Below are positions 22,781 through 35,300 of a stretch of DNA of 64,000 nt, piece by piece. The notes under the pieces were generated by a model, which searched no databases, had not been told where the DNA came from, and was given only the letters and a program-made list of their open reading frames with translations. Numbering within the stretch: the stretch's first letter is position 1; each line of letters begins with the position of its first letter. The stretch comes from Typha latifolia (taxonomy: Eukaryota; Streptophyta; Magnoliopsida; Poales; Typhaceae): the NCBI GenBank assembly GCA_019914945.1, contig CM034101.1, forward strand, positions 11,915,188 through 11,979,187. Reading direction: 5' to 3'. The position numbers were made by a program, and so were the translations under genes.

Positions 22781-25429
22781 TCTTTTTCTCTCTTAGTTCC
22801 TCCCTCAGCTTATGGAACAGTGCTGGGCCGAGCCCTACACTAGTGACATTGTTTTATTATCTACTTTATTTTATATTTGTCTATTTATTTAATTAGGTAT
22901 TACTTCCTTAATTAATGTAGATAAATTAAATTTAGACATTAATTATTTTAATAATAATGTATATTCTTCAACATGATAATTATTAATTATAATTAGTATA
23001 ATTAATGATTAACTAGGTTATAAACTATTATGCATAAATATAGGTAATACTTAATTTGATTTAACTATGTATTTATATTTCTATTAGATTAATAGATAGT
23101 GTTGTAAATTATAATTATTAGATTTATATATTGATATTCATAATATATGCAATTTAAGTAATCTTAACAATTTATTATATACAATTGTGTGTAGAATAAG
23201 GTACTAGTCTTATTAATTAATTAATTAATTATTTTGCATAATTAAGTAAATACTATATAACTTCTAATTAATCAAAGTAGACTAAGAAATATAAATTTAT
23301 TATAAATAGATCCTATCTATACTTATATCCCATTTATAATTGTTTAGCTTTTACTTTGTAATTATATATTTAGAATATTAAATAAAAAGAAACGAACCTT
23401 TCTCTGTATGTTATAACTAGCATTTTATAATAATAGTATGTTATAATATTTGAATCGTACCTATAATGTGAATCTAGTTATGTACAAAATAAAAGAAGTG
23501 ATTTTAAACCAAATAAACCTTTATATTCTACTTGAACTAATTCTAATTGAATAAATGACTAACTAATATTATTTGAATATTTTCAGATTCCGAACCCCCT
23601 TATGTGAGACCCCATGGACCTTGCTAGCGATGAGTGTCACTTAGTTAATTAACGGATGTAAGGAATACGTGGTTTGCGCCGTCTGATCAGTGTAAGTAGT
23701 CATATCCGCTAGACGCCTATCTCAAATTAGATTATTTTATATATTATGTACATGCATGTTTTGGCCTACAGCATGATTATATGACTTTATCTAGAGATGA
23801 TTACAGTCGAGCATATTTTTATCATGCATAGAATTAGGCTGATCTTGGATATGAGTATGATAATGATAAATAGAGATGATTAGAGATGATTATACTGTTA
23901 TGACTTTGTGTCGGAGTGATTTCTAGTATGAGTGTGCATATGATAGACTAGCACGAGTATGCATGTGTTAGATACATGATTGGAGTCTACATTGCATCAT
24001 TTTTCTCTTGATTCCTGTTCCACCTAAATTCATATTATGCATTGACTTATTATCGTACTGGATATATAAATGTGATCTGACATTTAGAAGAAAAATATGA
24101 AATGAGATTGATAGGATAGTTGATAGAAAGCGTGAGGATACCTGAGTAGGCGTCAGGGTTAAGGGTGCCTGGAGTGATGATTATGGTCGCTGATATGCGA
24201 TATCTCATGGCCCATGTCCGAGGTCAGTCGAGTCTGTGCGCACAGACAATCGGACACATACCGTTCGCTAGGGCATATGTGGCGAGTTATCCTCACGAGG
24301 TTTCTATCAACTATGTGGGTGCCCGATCTGAATGAATATTGATACACTAGCGGGTGACGGGGTATGATTATATTTGAGATACTCTTGCGGGTTGCGGAGT
24401 ATGCTCTGAGCCTTCGGACATGATGTTGAGATCGGGTACCGGGTGGTGACTATGCACAATGGTCTAGTATGATGATATTATACCGAGATGTCAGTGATGA
24501 TTGTGATGTTGAGAAATACATTTGATTTCGTTATCATTTGGTTATCTAATTATCGAGTGATCAATATGCATCATATATGGTTGCATTCGATATTATAGCA
24601 TGGTCATGATCGGCATGCATCATGTGTCATATTTAAGAGAGAGTTATGATGATCGTATGATGTGGTGATATATTTATTTAGTGTCGAGGATTATATACTT
24701 TTATCAGTCATGACATGTTATCTACTGTTCACTTATATTATTGATGATACATTCATATATTCATTCATGACATGATGCTCTTTCTGATTCATATTATCTA
24801 ATACATGATTTACTCTCTGTTTAGCATCACTGATTCAGGGTAAGATCTATTCACTGAGTTTTTTGCTCATGACTCTATTTATTTTTTTCTAACACTCTCA
24901 GATATGTGGTACGTGATAGCGACTTGAGATATCTTGAAAAGATATTTTAGAACGATGATGATGTGAGCTATAGATGCGAGACGATATAAATGATAGTTTA
25001 ACTAGATATTGAGTTGTACTAGGATTTGATATTTGTACTCTTTTGTATTAGATGATGATTTGGATAATATAGGTCAAATCATAGTGTACCTTTGTATTAG
25101 TTATTTTAGTTGTATCTTGATAGTTTGTTTGTGGCTTGTGTGGGTCATAGCAGATTATGTAGTGGCCTAATGTATATTATTGTGGACTGAGATATTCATA
25201 TGTTAACAGGTTTATTTGGTGAATAGTATGATTTATTTGGTGATGAATTATGTGATCATGGATAGAATAACAGGTTTTATTTGATGATGTCATAATTATA
25301 TGTGCATAGGAGACTATCTGCGCATGGCAGGCTCGCCCAAACCTGTTGCGTGCGCCATGCGTGCCATGTGGGCCCGTATGCGTGCACGTGCCCGTGTCCG
25401 ACGGGGCCGTTACAAAATAACCCCATAAC

Positions 25430-25728
25430 AAGTATATGTATGTTTATCGGTAGGGCGTTGTATAAAAATAATTAAGTTTGCCGAAATTTTTAACAGCAAA
25501 CTCATTTTTGAGTTTGCAATGAGGTCATGAATAGCATAATGTGAGTTACCGATAACTTGGAAGTCATCAGTGTAGACCAAGACATATAAACGAACTGATT
25601 TCCCAACCCAATGTAGAGAAATAAGGAAGCATCAGACCTGCAGACATGAAAACCAAGGGCAACGAGCTTTGAGGTTAGCCAAAAGTACCAGACTCTAAGC
25701 ATTTGTTTAAGTCCGTATAAAGACTTGT
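25430..25728 (-). pseudogene. Ty1/copia reverse transcriptase fragment
   Basis: The minus strand shows KSLYGLKQ, then LVALGFHVCRSDASLFLY and a broken VYVLVYTDDFQVIGN-like block, which is the palm region of copia reverse transcriptase. The YVDD-type motif is reached by a frame change. It ends at the LTR D insertion; the RNase H continues at 19584-18950. The 5' part of the element is deleted, and the break is about 640 bp upstream of the TMEM8-like gene. Confidence 0.8.
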
Positions 25729-26365
25729 TAAAATAATTATTAAATTAATAATTACCTACTTTGTTAGATTTTTTTAATCAAACTAGCTATCATTTGAACT
25801 TTTTTACTGAAATAGATTAACCCTCAAATTTAATATCGGAAAAGATCTATTTTCACCATTAGCTGTTAGTAAAATGCCAACAAATTTAATATTTTTTTAT
25901 ATATGAGACATTATTCTAATCAGTATTTTTTGTGGCAAAAAAAGGAAAAAAGAAAAAACAAAGTCAAACTTGGCTGGATCTGTTAGCATTTTAGTGACGA
26001 TTCTATCCGGTGAGAATGAAATAGATCTATTTTAGTATTAAATTAAAAAAAAGTATTGTTTAGATTAAAAAAAAGGTTTGAGCCAGAGTTTGGACAAAAA
26101 CTGGACTTTTATTTTGATGAAAAAAAAACAAACTCGACTTTGCTGGGTAAATTTCTGCTACCATCACGAGAAACCAATTTCCGTCCCTTTCAGCTTCTGT
26201 CCCAACAACAATAAATTTCAAATAAAATAAAAAGTAAACAACATTCTCCTTGGAGCTCACACTTTATTCCCACAGTAATATAATCTCATAGTATCTCCTC
26301 CCTTTCCATCCTCCAAATTGATGCCAAAAGCTGATCTTTTTCTTTCTCCTCTCTTTTATCCGGCA
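25729..26365 (+). promoter_or_regulatory. Upstream region and 5' UTR of the TMEM8-like gene
   Basis: AT-rich DNA with poly-A and poly-T runs, then a CT-rich stretch (26293-26350) just before the ATG that looks like a plant 5' UTR. An upstream in-frame ATG (26318) exists, but the start at 26366 puts a proper signal peptide at the N-terminus. No clear TATA box was singled out. Confidence 0.35.
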
Positions 26366-29300
26366 ATGGGTTCTTGGAATCTGCGCCTTTTGCTGCTCTT
26401 CTGCTCTTGGGATCTCTTGGTGGGCTTTGCGGCGGGCCAAGACCACTTCGGCTCCGTAATCTCCAGCTACAGAGAGCGAGATATTTGGCTCAAGCCCTTC
26501 GATTGGACGTACTTGAGAGGTTGGTGGTGGCCGATTTCCTCATGTTTGCTTCTGGGTTCTTGTTGGTTTTGATTCCCATTCGGACTGTTGGGTTCTTGGG
26601 TCGTGATTTGTTATGGTGTATTTTGATGAACGCGTGATCGAGATTATAAATTTTGCTCTTTCTCGGTAAAGTTGTGATTTTTTTTTGTAATAGATGTTTT
26701 CCTTTGGGCTTATTAAATCATTCTTAGTCCATGCTTCTAGTTCCAATGTACTGATCAAATCCTTGTATCTGCTTTAGTCCGTTCATCTCGAGTGATCGAG
26801 GAATTGGGTTTTGTGAGGTGGATAAAATTTAAGTCTATAGTGGGCTCGTGGTAAAGGCAATGCTTTTTCCCCACATCCTTTTTGTTCTTTTTGGTCGAGA
26901 TCGTCTATTCTTATTCAATTTTCATGTCTGTCCGTGTCTGCATTAATATTTCATTTGGATGACAACAGTGTTGTTACTTATAAGTTTGTCTGCGACATCC
27001 TTTTTCTTTTTTCTTTGATAGGACCTATTTGTTTAGGTAAGCTTTCCTACTATGATTATCTTGGAAATTTGTTTAGTTAGTATGGTTAAGGCTTAATGTC
27101 TGAGACTTCCTTTGTATAATCTATGTTGGAGCTTGAAATTAGTTACTTGGGTAAATGAGAATTCAATATAGGAAGATAGGTCATTTTTTTCTATGTTCTC
27201 CAGACCTTCATTTTGTAAGGCTTAAAGGCTGCATATTTCTTCTTTCATTCCAGTAACTTCAACATTATATTACTATCGTTTACATACTTCTTTAAACTAG
27301 AACAGTTGGTTTTCAATATATGATTCTCGTTTATTGTCTTTTATTTCTGAATAATTAGTTAACTGGACATAATTGTTCATGACGATAGCCAAATTTACAA
27401 TTGTCTTGTTATTACAGTGAACACATGCAATCCTACTTGTAGCCAGTTCATTCTATATAATTTAAGTAGTTGACATGCAATTACTTTTCCAAAATCTTGT
27501 TTAGTGTGAGATTTTAAATTGTGGCACGAGATCATGCTACAAACTTGTTGACACAAGGCACGCTTAAGCAGAAATCTATCTAGGCAAGCATCATGCCAAT
27601 GATGGTACGATGAGTGAGGGATAGGCAGTGAATCAAAGGGAAGGAGCGAACGAGAGGGGAAGAATAAGATGGTGTGCTGATGAGGTCCATAGGTTGGTAA
27701 AATCTACTTCACCCTAACCTCCAAATATACAAGGCTACACCATAATTAGAGAAAGAAGGTGAAAGAAAAAACAAAGGGAAATAGAAATGTAGAGTGAGAA
27801 GGTGATTAAAGGCCCTTTTAAGCTTGGCTTCCTATACGTTTTGCTTATATTCTAAAAGACAAATTTTTCATGTTCAACCCATTCCTATTCTCAAGCCCAA
27901 AAGTGAGGGAGATTGTTAGAATATAAAATATAAAGATCACCATTCTCTAATAGCATATATTTTTGAGTTAACACCTATAGACTTGGAAATATAATATGTC
28001 TCTCTTCATAGGTCTCTATGGCTTCATTAGATTATATTTTATTGGGCATTTTTTCGTAAGCAAAGAGAGAGCCTATAAGGAATCCTCGGAGCTTGCAAAA
28101 TGAGCTCCAAATTTGTGCAAAGAAACTTTCGATAATCTTATAGGAGTCAAAATACTAACCGGAAAAGATAAATATATTTATAAGAACCACAATGCCGCAT
28201 CTAGATGGATGATGACTGAAGTGCTCCGACTTTGATCGAACACTGTTCTTTATTGTAGAATTTTGGCTTAGACCAACAAAATAACTTGTCTTATTCATGA
28301 TTGGGGTAGTTGAAACTTGAAAGCATCATAATGACTCATTTATTTTCTTTGATATTTCATAGAACTTTGATAGGCTTCCTAGCCTTGCTCTTTGTAATTT
28401 CTTGCAAAATCGCCTTCTCTATGCAAAGCTTACTCTTTCCCTTCACTGACTTATAATTCTGACATTTGGTCGCAAGAAAATGCCCCAAAGAACTAGAGAA
28501 AGGAGATAAAGAAAGAAAAGGCACTTATATCAATTATAAGGAGAATAAAGCTTGACTAGTGCACTCATTAATGACTTGCACAGAATTTGGACGGTACGTC
28601 CTATCAATTGCAGTCAAATTGGTATCTCTATATATCATTGGATACTGGATATAGCATCTCTTTCACTTACTATTAGATAACAGTAGTACTAGTCTTTTAT
28701 ATTCTAAGTTTCTAACACTGCCTCATCTGGGTTTGAGACATTTTAATAGGCTCAAGACAGATTTTGAATTAAATAGGTGGAGATTTTATATTTCAACAAT
28801 AGATAGGTCTAGTGGGATTTGAACTTAGGACCTCATTCTTTGATATTACCTAAACTCACCGTTTTCTGTAAAAGCTCAAGGCATTAGAGAAAAATGGATA
28901 TTTGAGTGTCTATGTATGTATGTCTGTGTATATATATGCATATCTTTTTATATGCATAATTTATTGGCACAAGAACTTATATTACTTTTGATTGCTGGAG
29001 CATGCTTTTGACGTCTCTTTATGTTATAAATTGGATAACTGATATTATGAAACTTGCAAAGGTTGATAGAAAAGATGTTATCATTTAGAAATATTCTGAT
29101 GATCTATCCAATCAACAAAGGTGACTCATAATTTTCCATTATGATGGCTAACAATTTTTCATCTTCATTGTCATATGACTAATGAATAAGTACTTCTATT
29201 TAATATTCAAGCTGAGAATGTCATCATCCTGTACTTTTACCTTATTGCAGTGGAGCTGCCAGCTTGGTTCTCTTCTGCCACCATGTCTTTTGTGTCTAAT

Positions 29301-32300
29301 GTGGACATTGTAAGTGTGATCATCTATCTCATTAGTAATTCTCAAATTTTGGCTTAATATCTCTACCTATATTTTCTGTTTCTCTTTAATGCTAAAGCCA
29401 TGTTGAAGGCTAAATTACTTAGGTGATTTTTGGGACTCCACTAATTCTTATCATGTTCGTTTCTTCCATTTGGTAGTTTTGATGCTTGAGCATTTCATTG
29501 TTAGGGTATGAAATGTGGTTGAAACTGCAAAACCCTGATTCTAGTATCTACCATTTTGGTTTTCTGATGTGTATATATCAGCCTATGTTCGATTCACCTA
29601 TAAGTAAATAGACATTAGTTAACATTTCCATCAATCCACCTATAATTCATCATGTGCAATTGTGCATTGATGTTTGAGTTGATAGAGTAGGCCAAATGTT
29701 GAACATGATCTGAACTTTTAGAGCAAAGAGAATTAGAAGTGACAGGTAGATCCAGAAAGAACAAAGTGAACTAAAGTAGAAGGAAGGTGTGGAATAGAAG
29801 TGTCTCAATGCGGAAAGGAGCTTGGAACTATTACATTTTACCTTCCTTCTAATTGGAAAGGAATTGCATAGGGTATTGTGCCCTTATAAATCAACACACT
29901 CATAATTGAACTTCTGCATTGTCAATCATTGACATTGAAAGATCCATTTCATCAGCCAAGGTGAACCTCTCCTTGCATCAGCAGAAAAATTATGGTTGCC
30001 TTCATGTTCCTAATTTCCTTAAAGGCTTAAACCTTTCCAAAAGTAACTACATTGTCATTTGACTTAGTCGTAGTCTTCTCCTGATGATCTGAGAGATGGC
30101 AGATCCCTAGTTTTCATTTATCAATAATCTGAACTGAAGAGCCTGCAGACTGATAACATCATACTAATGTGTGATGAAACCCGGATAATTAAAGCTAAGT
30201 CTCTTTTGCGTCACAAACCTTCTGTTTTTTATATCAATTTTTTATTCTTTTACATGTCATTTGATTTCTGAAAGTTTCCACACTGTATATATACTAGCTG
30301 CAAGCAAACAACCTTAGGGATGTTAGCATGGCAGTGATCAGAAAGGACATAATTCAGATACTAGTTGAAGTAGGTCTTCAAAAAGGTTATTATTAAATTC
30401 TGATGCAATTGATTTTGCAATTATATGTTGGCATGTCGAGAAAGTACAGGAAAGGAAAAAATAATAAAGATGGGACTGGTTAGAAAGATCACACTTTGAA
30501 GAGATATGGGTTATACATATGTGACAGTTTGGTTTTGCCATTTATAGTTTGATGTTGAGAGAAAGCGCTGGAAAAGAGAAAGTTTAGAATGATAAAAATG
30601 TCAAGAGTTATAATGTTGGAATATAAAAGATAAAAATAACTGTTATCTAATAGTATAAGCTTTTAAAGTAGTTAATAATTAACATGGTACTAAAGTAGGA
30701 GTTCCTAAGTTCAAACTCCTACTAGGTTTACCTTATTAATTAAATAAAATAACATTCATTCTTTTAAGCTAAATCCACTTCTTGGGCTTTTCATTAAGCT
30801 CAGAAGTAGTGAGTGTTAGAATATGAAAAAAAAATAGATAACATTGTTCTCTAACAAGTCAAACTTTTAGAGTAGTTGGTGAGTTAGTAATAGACAAACA
30901 AAAGTAATAAAGGACTCTTTCAAGTTTTGATTCCTACCCTTATTTTTCCTTTCCTTTTGTCATCCCTATAGAGGGTTATATACATGGAACTCATCATTCC
31001 AATTTAAACAATATAGACAAGAAAATTAAGCTTCTGTAAAAGTAAAAATCAAATATTTAATTTATGTAGTAGTGTGTGTTTCTTTTTTTGATCTTGGACT
31101 AAGATTTTTATTTCTTGAATAATGCAGGATAAAGAACGGATGAAAGGGCTTCCAATAAGTAGCCTTCCTATGATATGCCTGAAGGACGGAAGTCCTCCTA
31201 TTCCGGACTTGTCAGAGAATTACTTGGATGACCTATGTATGATCTTGATAAACAATTTTCTTCATTTGAGTGCCTACCAATAATTATGAAATAATGACTA
31301 CTAATTGTGAGAATCAGCTATATTTTATGGATTATTTGACCCATGGATCCAAAAATCGGTCGATTTTGAGTTGGATCAGCCGATCCAGATTGGGATCAGC
31401 CATAACTGATCCTGATCTGGACTTAAAATAAGTCTAGTGATTGGTTTCGATCTGGGATCAACCAATTTTGATTGTATCGGCCATATCGATCGATTCGTCT
31501 CGGCTGTATCCATTGAAACGCGGCTAAAACTATTTTTTTTAAAATTCAATTCGAATCTAAAATATATCTAACCTATAATTGATGTATGCAGTTGCCTTCT
31601 TTTTAAGTTTTCAATTTTTATCTTCTATCTCTGACGCACTCTTCTCCCACCTCTGGCTAGACTTGAGAGAAGAGAGAAGAGTAGAAAATACTTTATTGTT
31701 TGCCTGAACTCACATAAAGCGATCTATATATAGTCTTCCAATCAAACTAATTACTTAAGGAAATAAAACAAACTCAAACCTAATCAAGCTCCTAAAATTA
31801 ATTAACTTAAGCAACGATCAAGTTGTCGGGTGTTCGAATGAAATTGAAGGGCATTCAAACACATTGATGAACTTTGCTTTTGGCCAAAAGCATTCCGATC
31901 TTGTTTGAATGAAATGATGACCCCTGTCGTCGAGCGTTTGAGCAACTAACCAGGCACTTGAATATTCGGCTCATGATTCATTTGTTCCCAGGAATCTCGT
32001 CCTCTTGCGGCCAGACATTATCTCCTTTCATAAGTAGATTGAAATGGAGTGATTAAACCTCTATTCCTACCACTCCTTTTCTCTTGAAGATGAATCTTGT
32101 CCTCAAGGTTTAGATGTAGTAACCACAACTTTAGCTCCTCAAATTCTTTCCATGTAGCATCCTTTAATGGCAATTTTTTCCCTCCATCGGCAACACTGTA
32201 ATGTTTGAACCATTTGACTCGAATCCCATAGGTTTCACGCGACTGTTGGCGGCTCGATTGAAGTCGTCTCCATCCTCATATCTTCAAGAATGCTCTCGCT

Positions 32301-35300
32301 TTATGACTCAACATCCGCTGCATCAACTCCATTTGTGCTATCGGAAGGCCTGCCCCTATATCCCCTTGTAATCGATACTTTTTCCCATCGTATTAAACTC
32401 TATTGTTAAACTTTCGTAGTTAAATATAATTGTTCCTAAACTTTGCAGCCACTATACCCTCAAAATGATATCAAATTGTTGTTATTCGTGATTAGGAAGT
32501 AGTTTTCTTGCTTCTGGATTGTTGTAGTTTATGGATTATTAAGTAGTTAGCTTGTTACTAGAATAAGCCCAGAGAAATCAAGTCTCGTATTTAGGCGTTC
32601 GAACGGCCCAACCCGGTGTTTGAACATCGTAACCTGATAGCAGAAGAGCAATTTAGGCGTTCGAACATCGTAGCCCGAGAGCAGAAGAGCAGCTTAGGCG
32701 TTTGAATGCCCGATAATTGGGTTATTTCGTATTAGGGTTTATTTATTATTTTTGAACGTATGACTAGTCTCTAAAGGTGTGAAATGACAACAACTTTGGC
32801 ATTATTGAATATTTGGGCATTTGTTTTGCATCTAGAGTTGAGCCAACCTTCTCCTTTCTCATCTCTCCCCCTCTGTACTCATTCCGAGATTCAACCCACG
32901 GCCGACGTTACGACTCCGTCACTTCTCTCTCCTCACTTTGGCGACCCTCCATCTGGTAGCGGGCCCCACTCTCGATCCTCTTCTATAACCCTATCAATTC
33001 CTAAGTCATTCACCTTTATCCTCTAGTGACCAAGGTTAATCTTCATTAACCTAATGTTTCACATAACTACCCCATAACTTCCCTAAGACATCTTACTCCC
33101 CTTTTTCCCTATCTAAAGCTCCACTTCACCACCATCTATCACCTCTACAACGATCTCCACTTCCCTTTGAACTACTCTAACCTTTGATCTACTAGTAAAA
33201 AGTAAATCAATCCCAACCAAAAGCCTTACCCAAGCCTATATATCCTTTCTCATTCCGAGTTCAGTATTAATTTGGGATCAGATTGCAACATAGAGCCTTC
33301 TAATTCCAAGGGATACATATCGACAAGGAAACAATATTCATGTAGTCTAACATCTGCGCCATGGCAAATCTTCTTGCATTCCAACTTATTTCCGTTAGTT
33401 TCCAATACAGTAGGCTTTATCTTACCCCAAATCTTCCGAATGATCGTCTTGCTCATAAAATTATGAGTGCTCCCACTATCAATCAACACTAACATCGGCC
33501 TTCATTTCAAAGATTCTGCAATTCATAGGGTCCGTGGTGTCACATACTCAGATAAGACATGCAAGGTAATCTCCGATGGTTCCGCCATGTCTTTTAGGGT
33601 GGCTTCAGTAGTCTTCAAGTCTATCGTCTCATCAAAGTTTGAATCGGCTATGAGAATGAATAGTTGTTCTCCTTTGCATTGGTTTTAGTGAATGAACATC
33701 TTATCACAGTTAAAGTACAAGCCATTTTCCCATTGCTCCTATATCTGCTCATAAGTCAAATGTTGAAAATCTTTACTCCGCGGAGTTGTATGTTGTATAG
33801 CGCCTATTGGCTGAGCCCTCGTTGGCGTTAGCCTCGAAGTCTACTCGTCTTCACTGTGCTAGTGGCACACCTCTACATGCTAGTGGGATGCCCTTACGTG
33901 CCACTAGCATGTATTTATAATATTTTTAATAAACTTTTTAGGATACTGATACACTTAGATAGGATCTTTTCTTAATGCATTAGGTGTTTATTTTCATTGA
34001 AATAAAATTTCTGTAGGTTGCGTTCGAACATAGGAGGGGTCGCGTTCGAACGCCCTTGCGAACGCCTGCACTAGGTTCACAAATACATAGAACACATATT
34101 GTGCGTTCGAACGCGTTCGGGCGAGTTCGAACGCCTGCATCGCGTTCGCACTTACAGAGAATGTGTTTTGGTGCGTTCGAATGCGATCGACGGAAAAACT
34201 CTAGAATTAGGGTTTCATATTGTTTTAGGACTTGTTGGCTAGCCTCTATATATATGTGGATGGCAGCCAAATTCATTATGCAATTGGATTATTAATTTCT
34301 TGCCTCCTATCTTCTTTCTAGACTTCTCCCTTCTCCCTTCTCCCTCTTCACTATCCTTCCACCTCTACCATTGGCAAGGTTTTTCCTAACTTCTAATCTC
34401 CCTCGACTATCGAGCCACTCATCTTCTTTGGGGTCTCGGCCACTTCGTTCCCCTCGTCTACATTTTTTAACCACTTCCACAATCCACCTTCATCTCCATA
34501 CCCATTCATAACCTTAACATCAACTCCACCCGTCACCACCACCATCACCCATATTATTCTGTGTTTTTGTCCCTGCTACAATTCAAATATGTGAAGGGCA
34601 TAAATACAAAAGTTGTAGATCAGGAAGTTACGGATCTAACCTAATTGGTTTCGTAATTTTTTGACTATCGGAGAATATTTGACAAATATTTTCCCATGGT
34701 CGCGCAGACTGATTCCTGTAATACATCCAGATCTTGAAGGAATCGTTGCGTAGCCTATCTTTAGTATCAGAACTTATCAAGTGGTATCAGAGCTTATCAT
34801 CTGGTATCAGAGCTTATCAATTGGTATCATAGCTTATCAATTGATATCAGAGCTTATCAATTGGTTCAAGAACTTATCAAATACTTAGAAATATTTTTTG
34901 ATTTTTGATATGTCAATTTTTTATTTTCGGTTTAAATATATGTATTAAAACCTACATTATAATGCTTTATGTTTAGATTATTTTTGTATATGACCTATTT
35001 TTTTGAAGACAAAAAATAATTAAACATAAATATTATTCAACACATACTATGATTGAAGACATTCATTAAAACTAATATTAATGATGGAACACGCTATAAT
35101 ATAATTGAATCTTTTATAATGTAATTGAACACATAATATTAATTGATAATAATTTAATAATTAAAATTAATATCTAGTTAAATGTAAAATGACGAGGAGG
35201 ATCAAAGATTTCATTTGTCGGTGCAAAAATAACACAAGAATGTTGCATTAAATATTGTATATATTCTTCAAAACTCATTCACTAATAGTATTGCTTGTTG

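Larger units (their letters stand above)
19585..25414 (+). mobile_element. Family D solo LTR (about 3.15 kb without its insert)
   Basis: The ends are TGTAACAACC and GGCCGTTACA. The flanking five bases are gaata (19580-19584) and aaata (25415-25419), a one-mismatch target-site duplication. It is interrupted at 19673 by LTR C. D carries a CT-rich leader (about 22500-22560), a donor-like GTGAGCC (22613), long AT-rich DNA, a CACTGAG..GCTCAT block (about 24850) and an acceptor-like CTCTCAG (24895-24901), the same layout as LTR families B and C. No internal retrotransposon genes are attached. It sits in the copia relic. Confidence 0.7.

Noticed and set aside
22444..22896. 150-residue Ser/Leu/Phe-rich frame
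   Set aside because: It is the translation of a CT microsatellite in the LTR D leader.
26060..26260. Minus-strand 66-residue frame upstream of the TMEM8-like gene
   Set aside because: Low-complexity, no domain, and it overlaps the likely promoter of the opposite gene.
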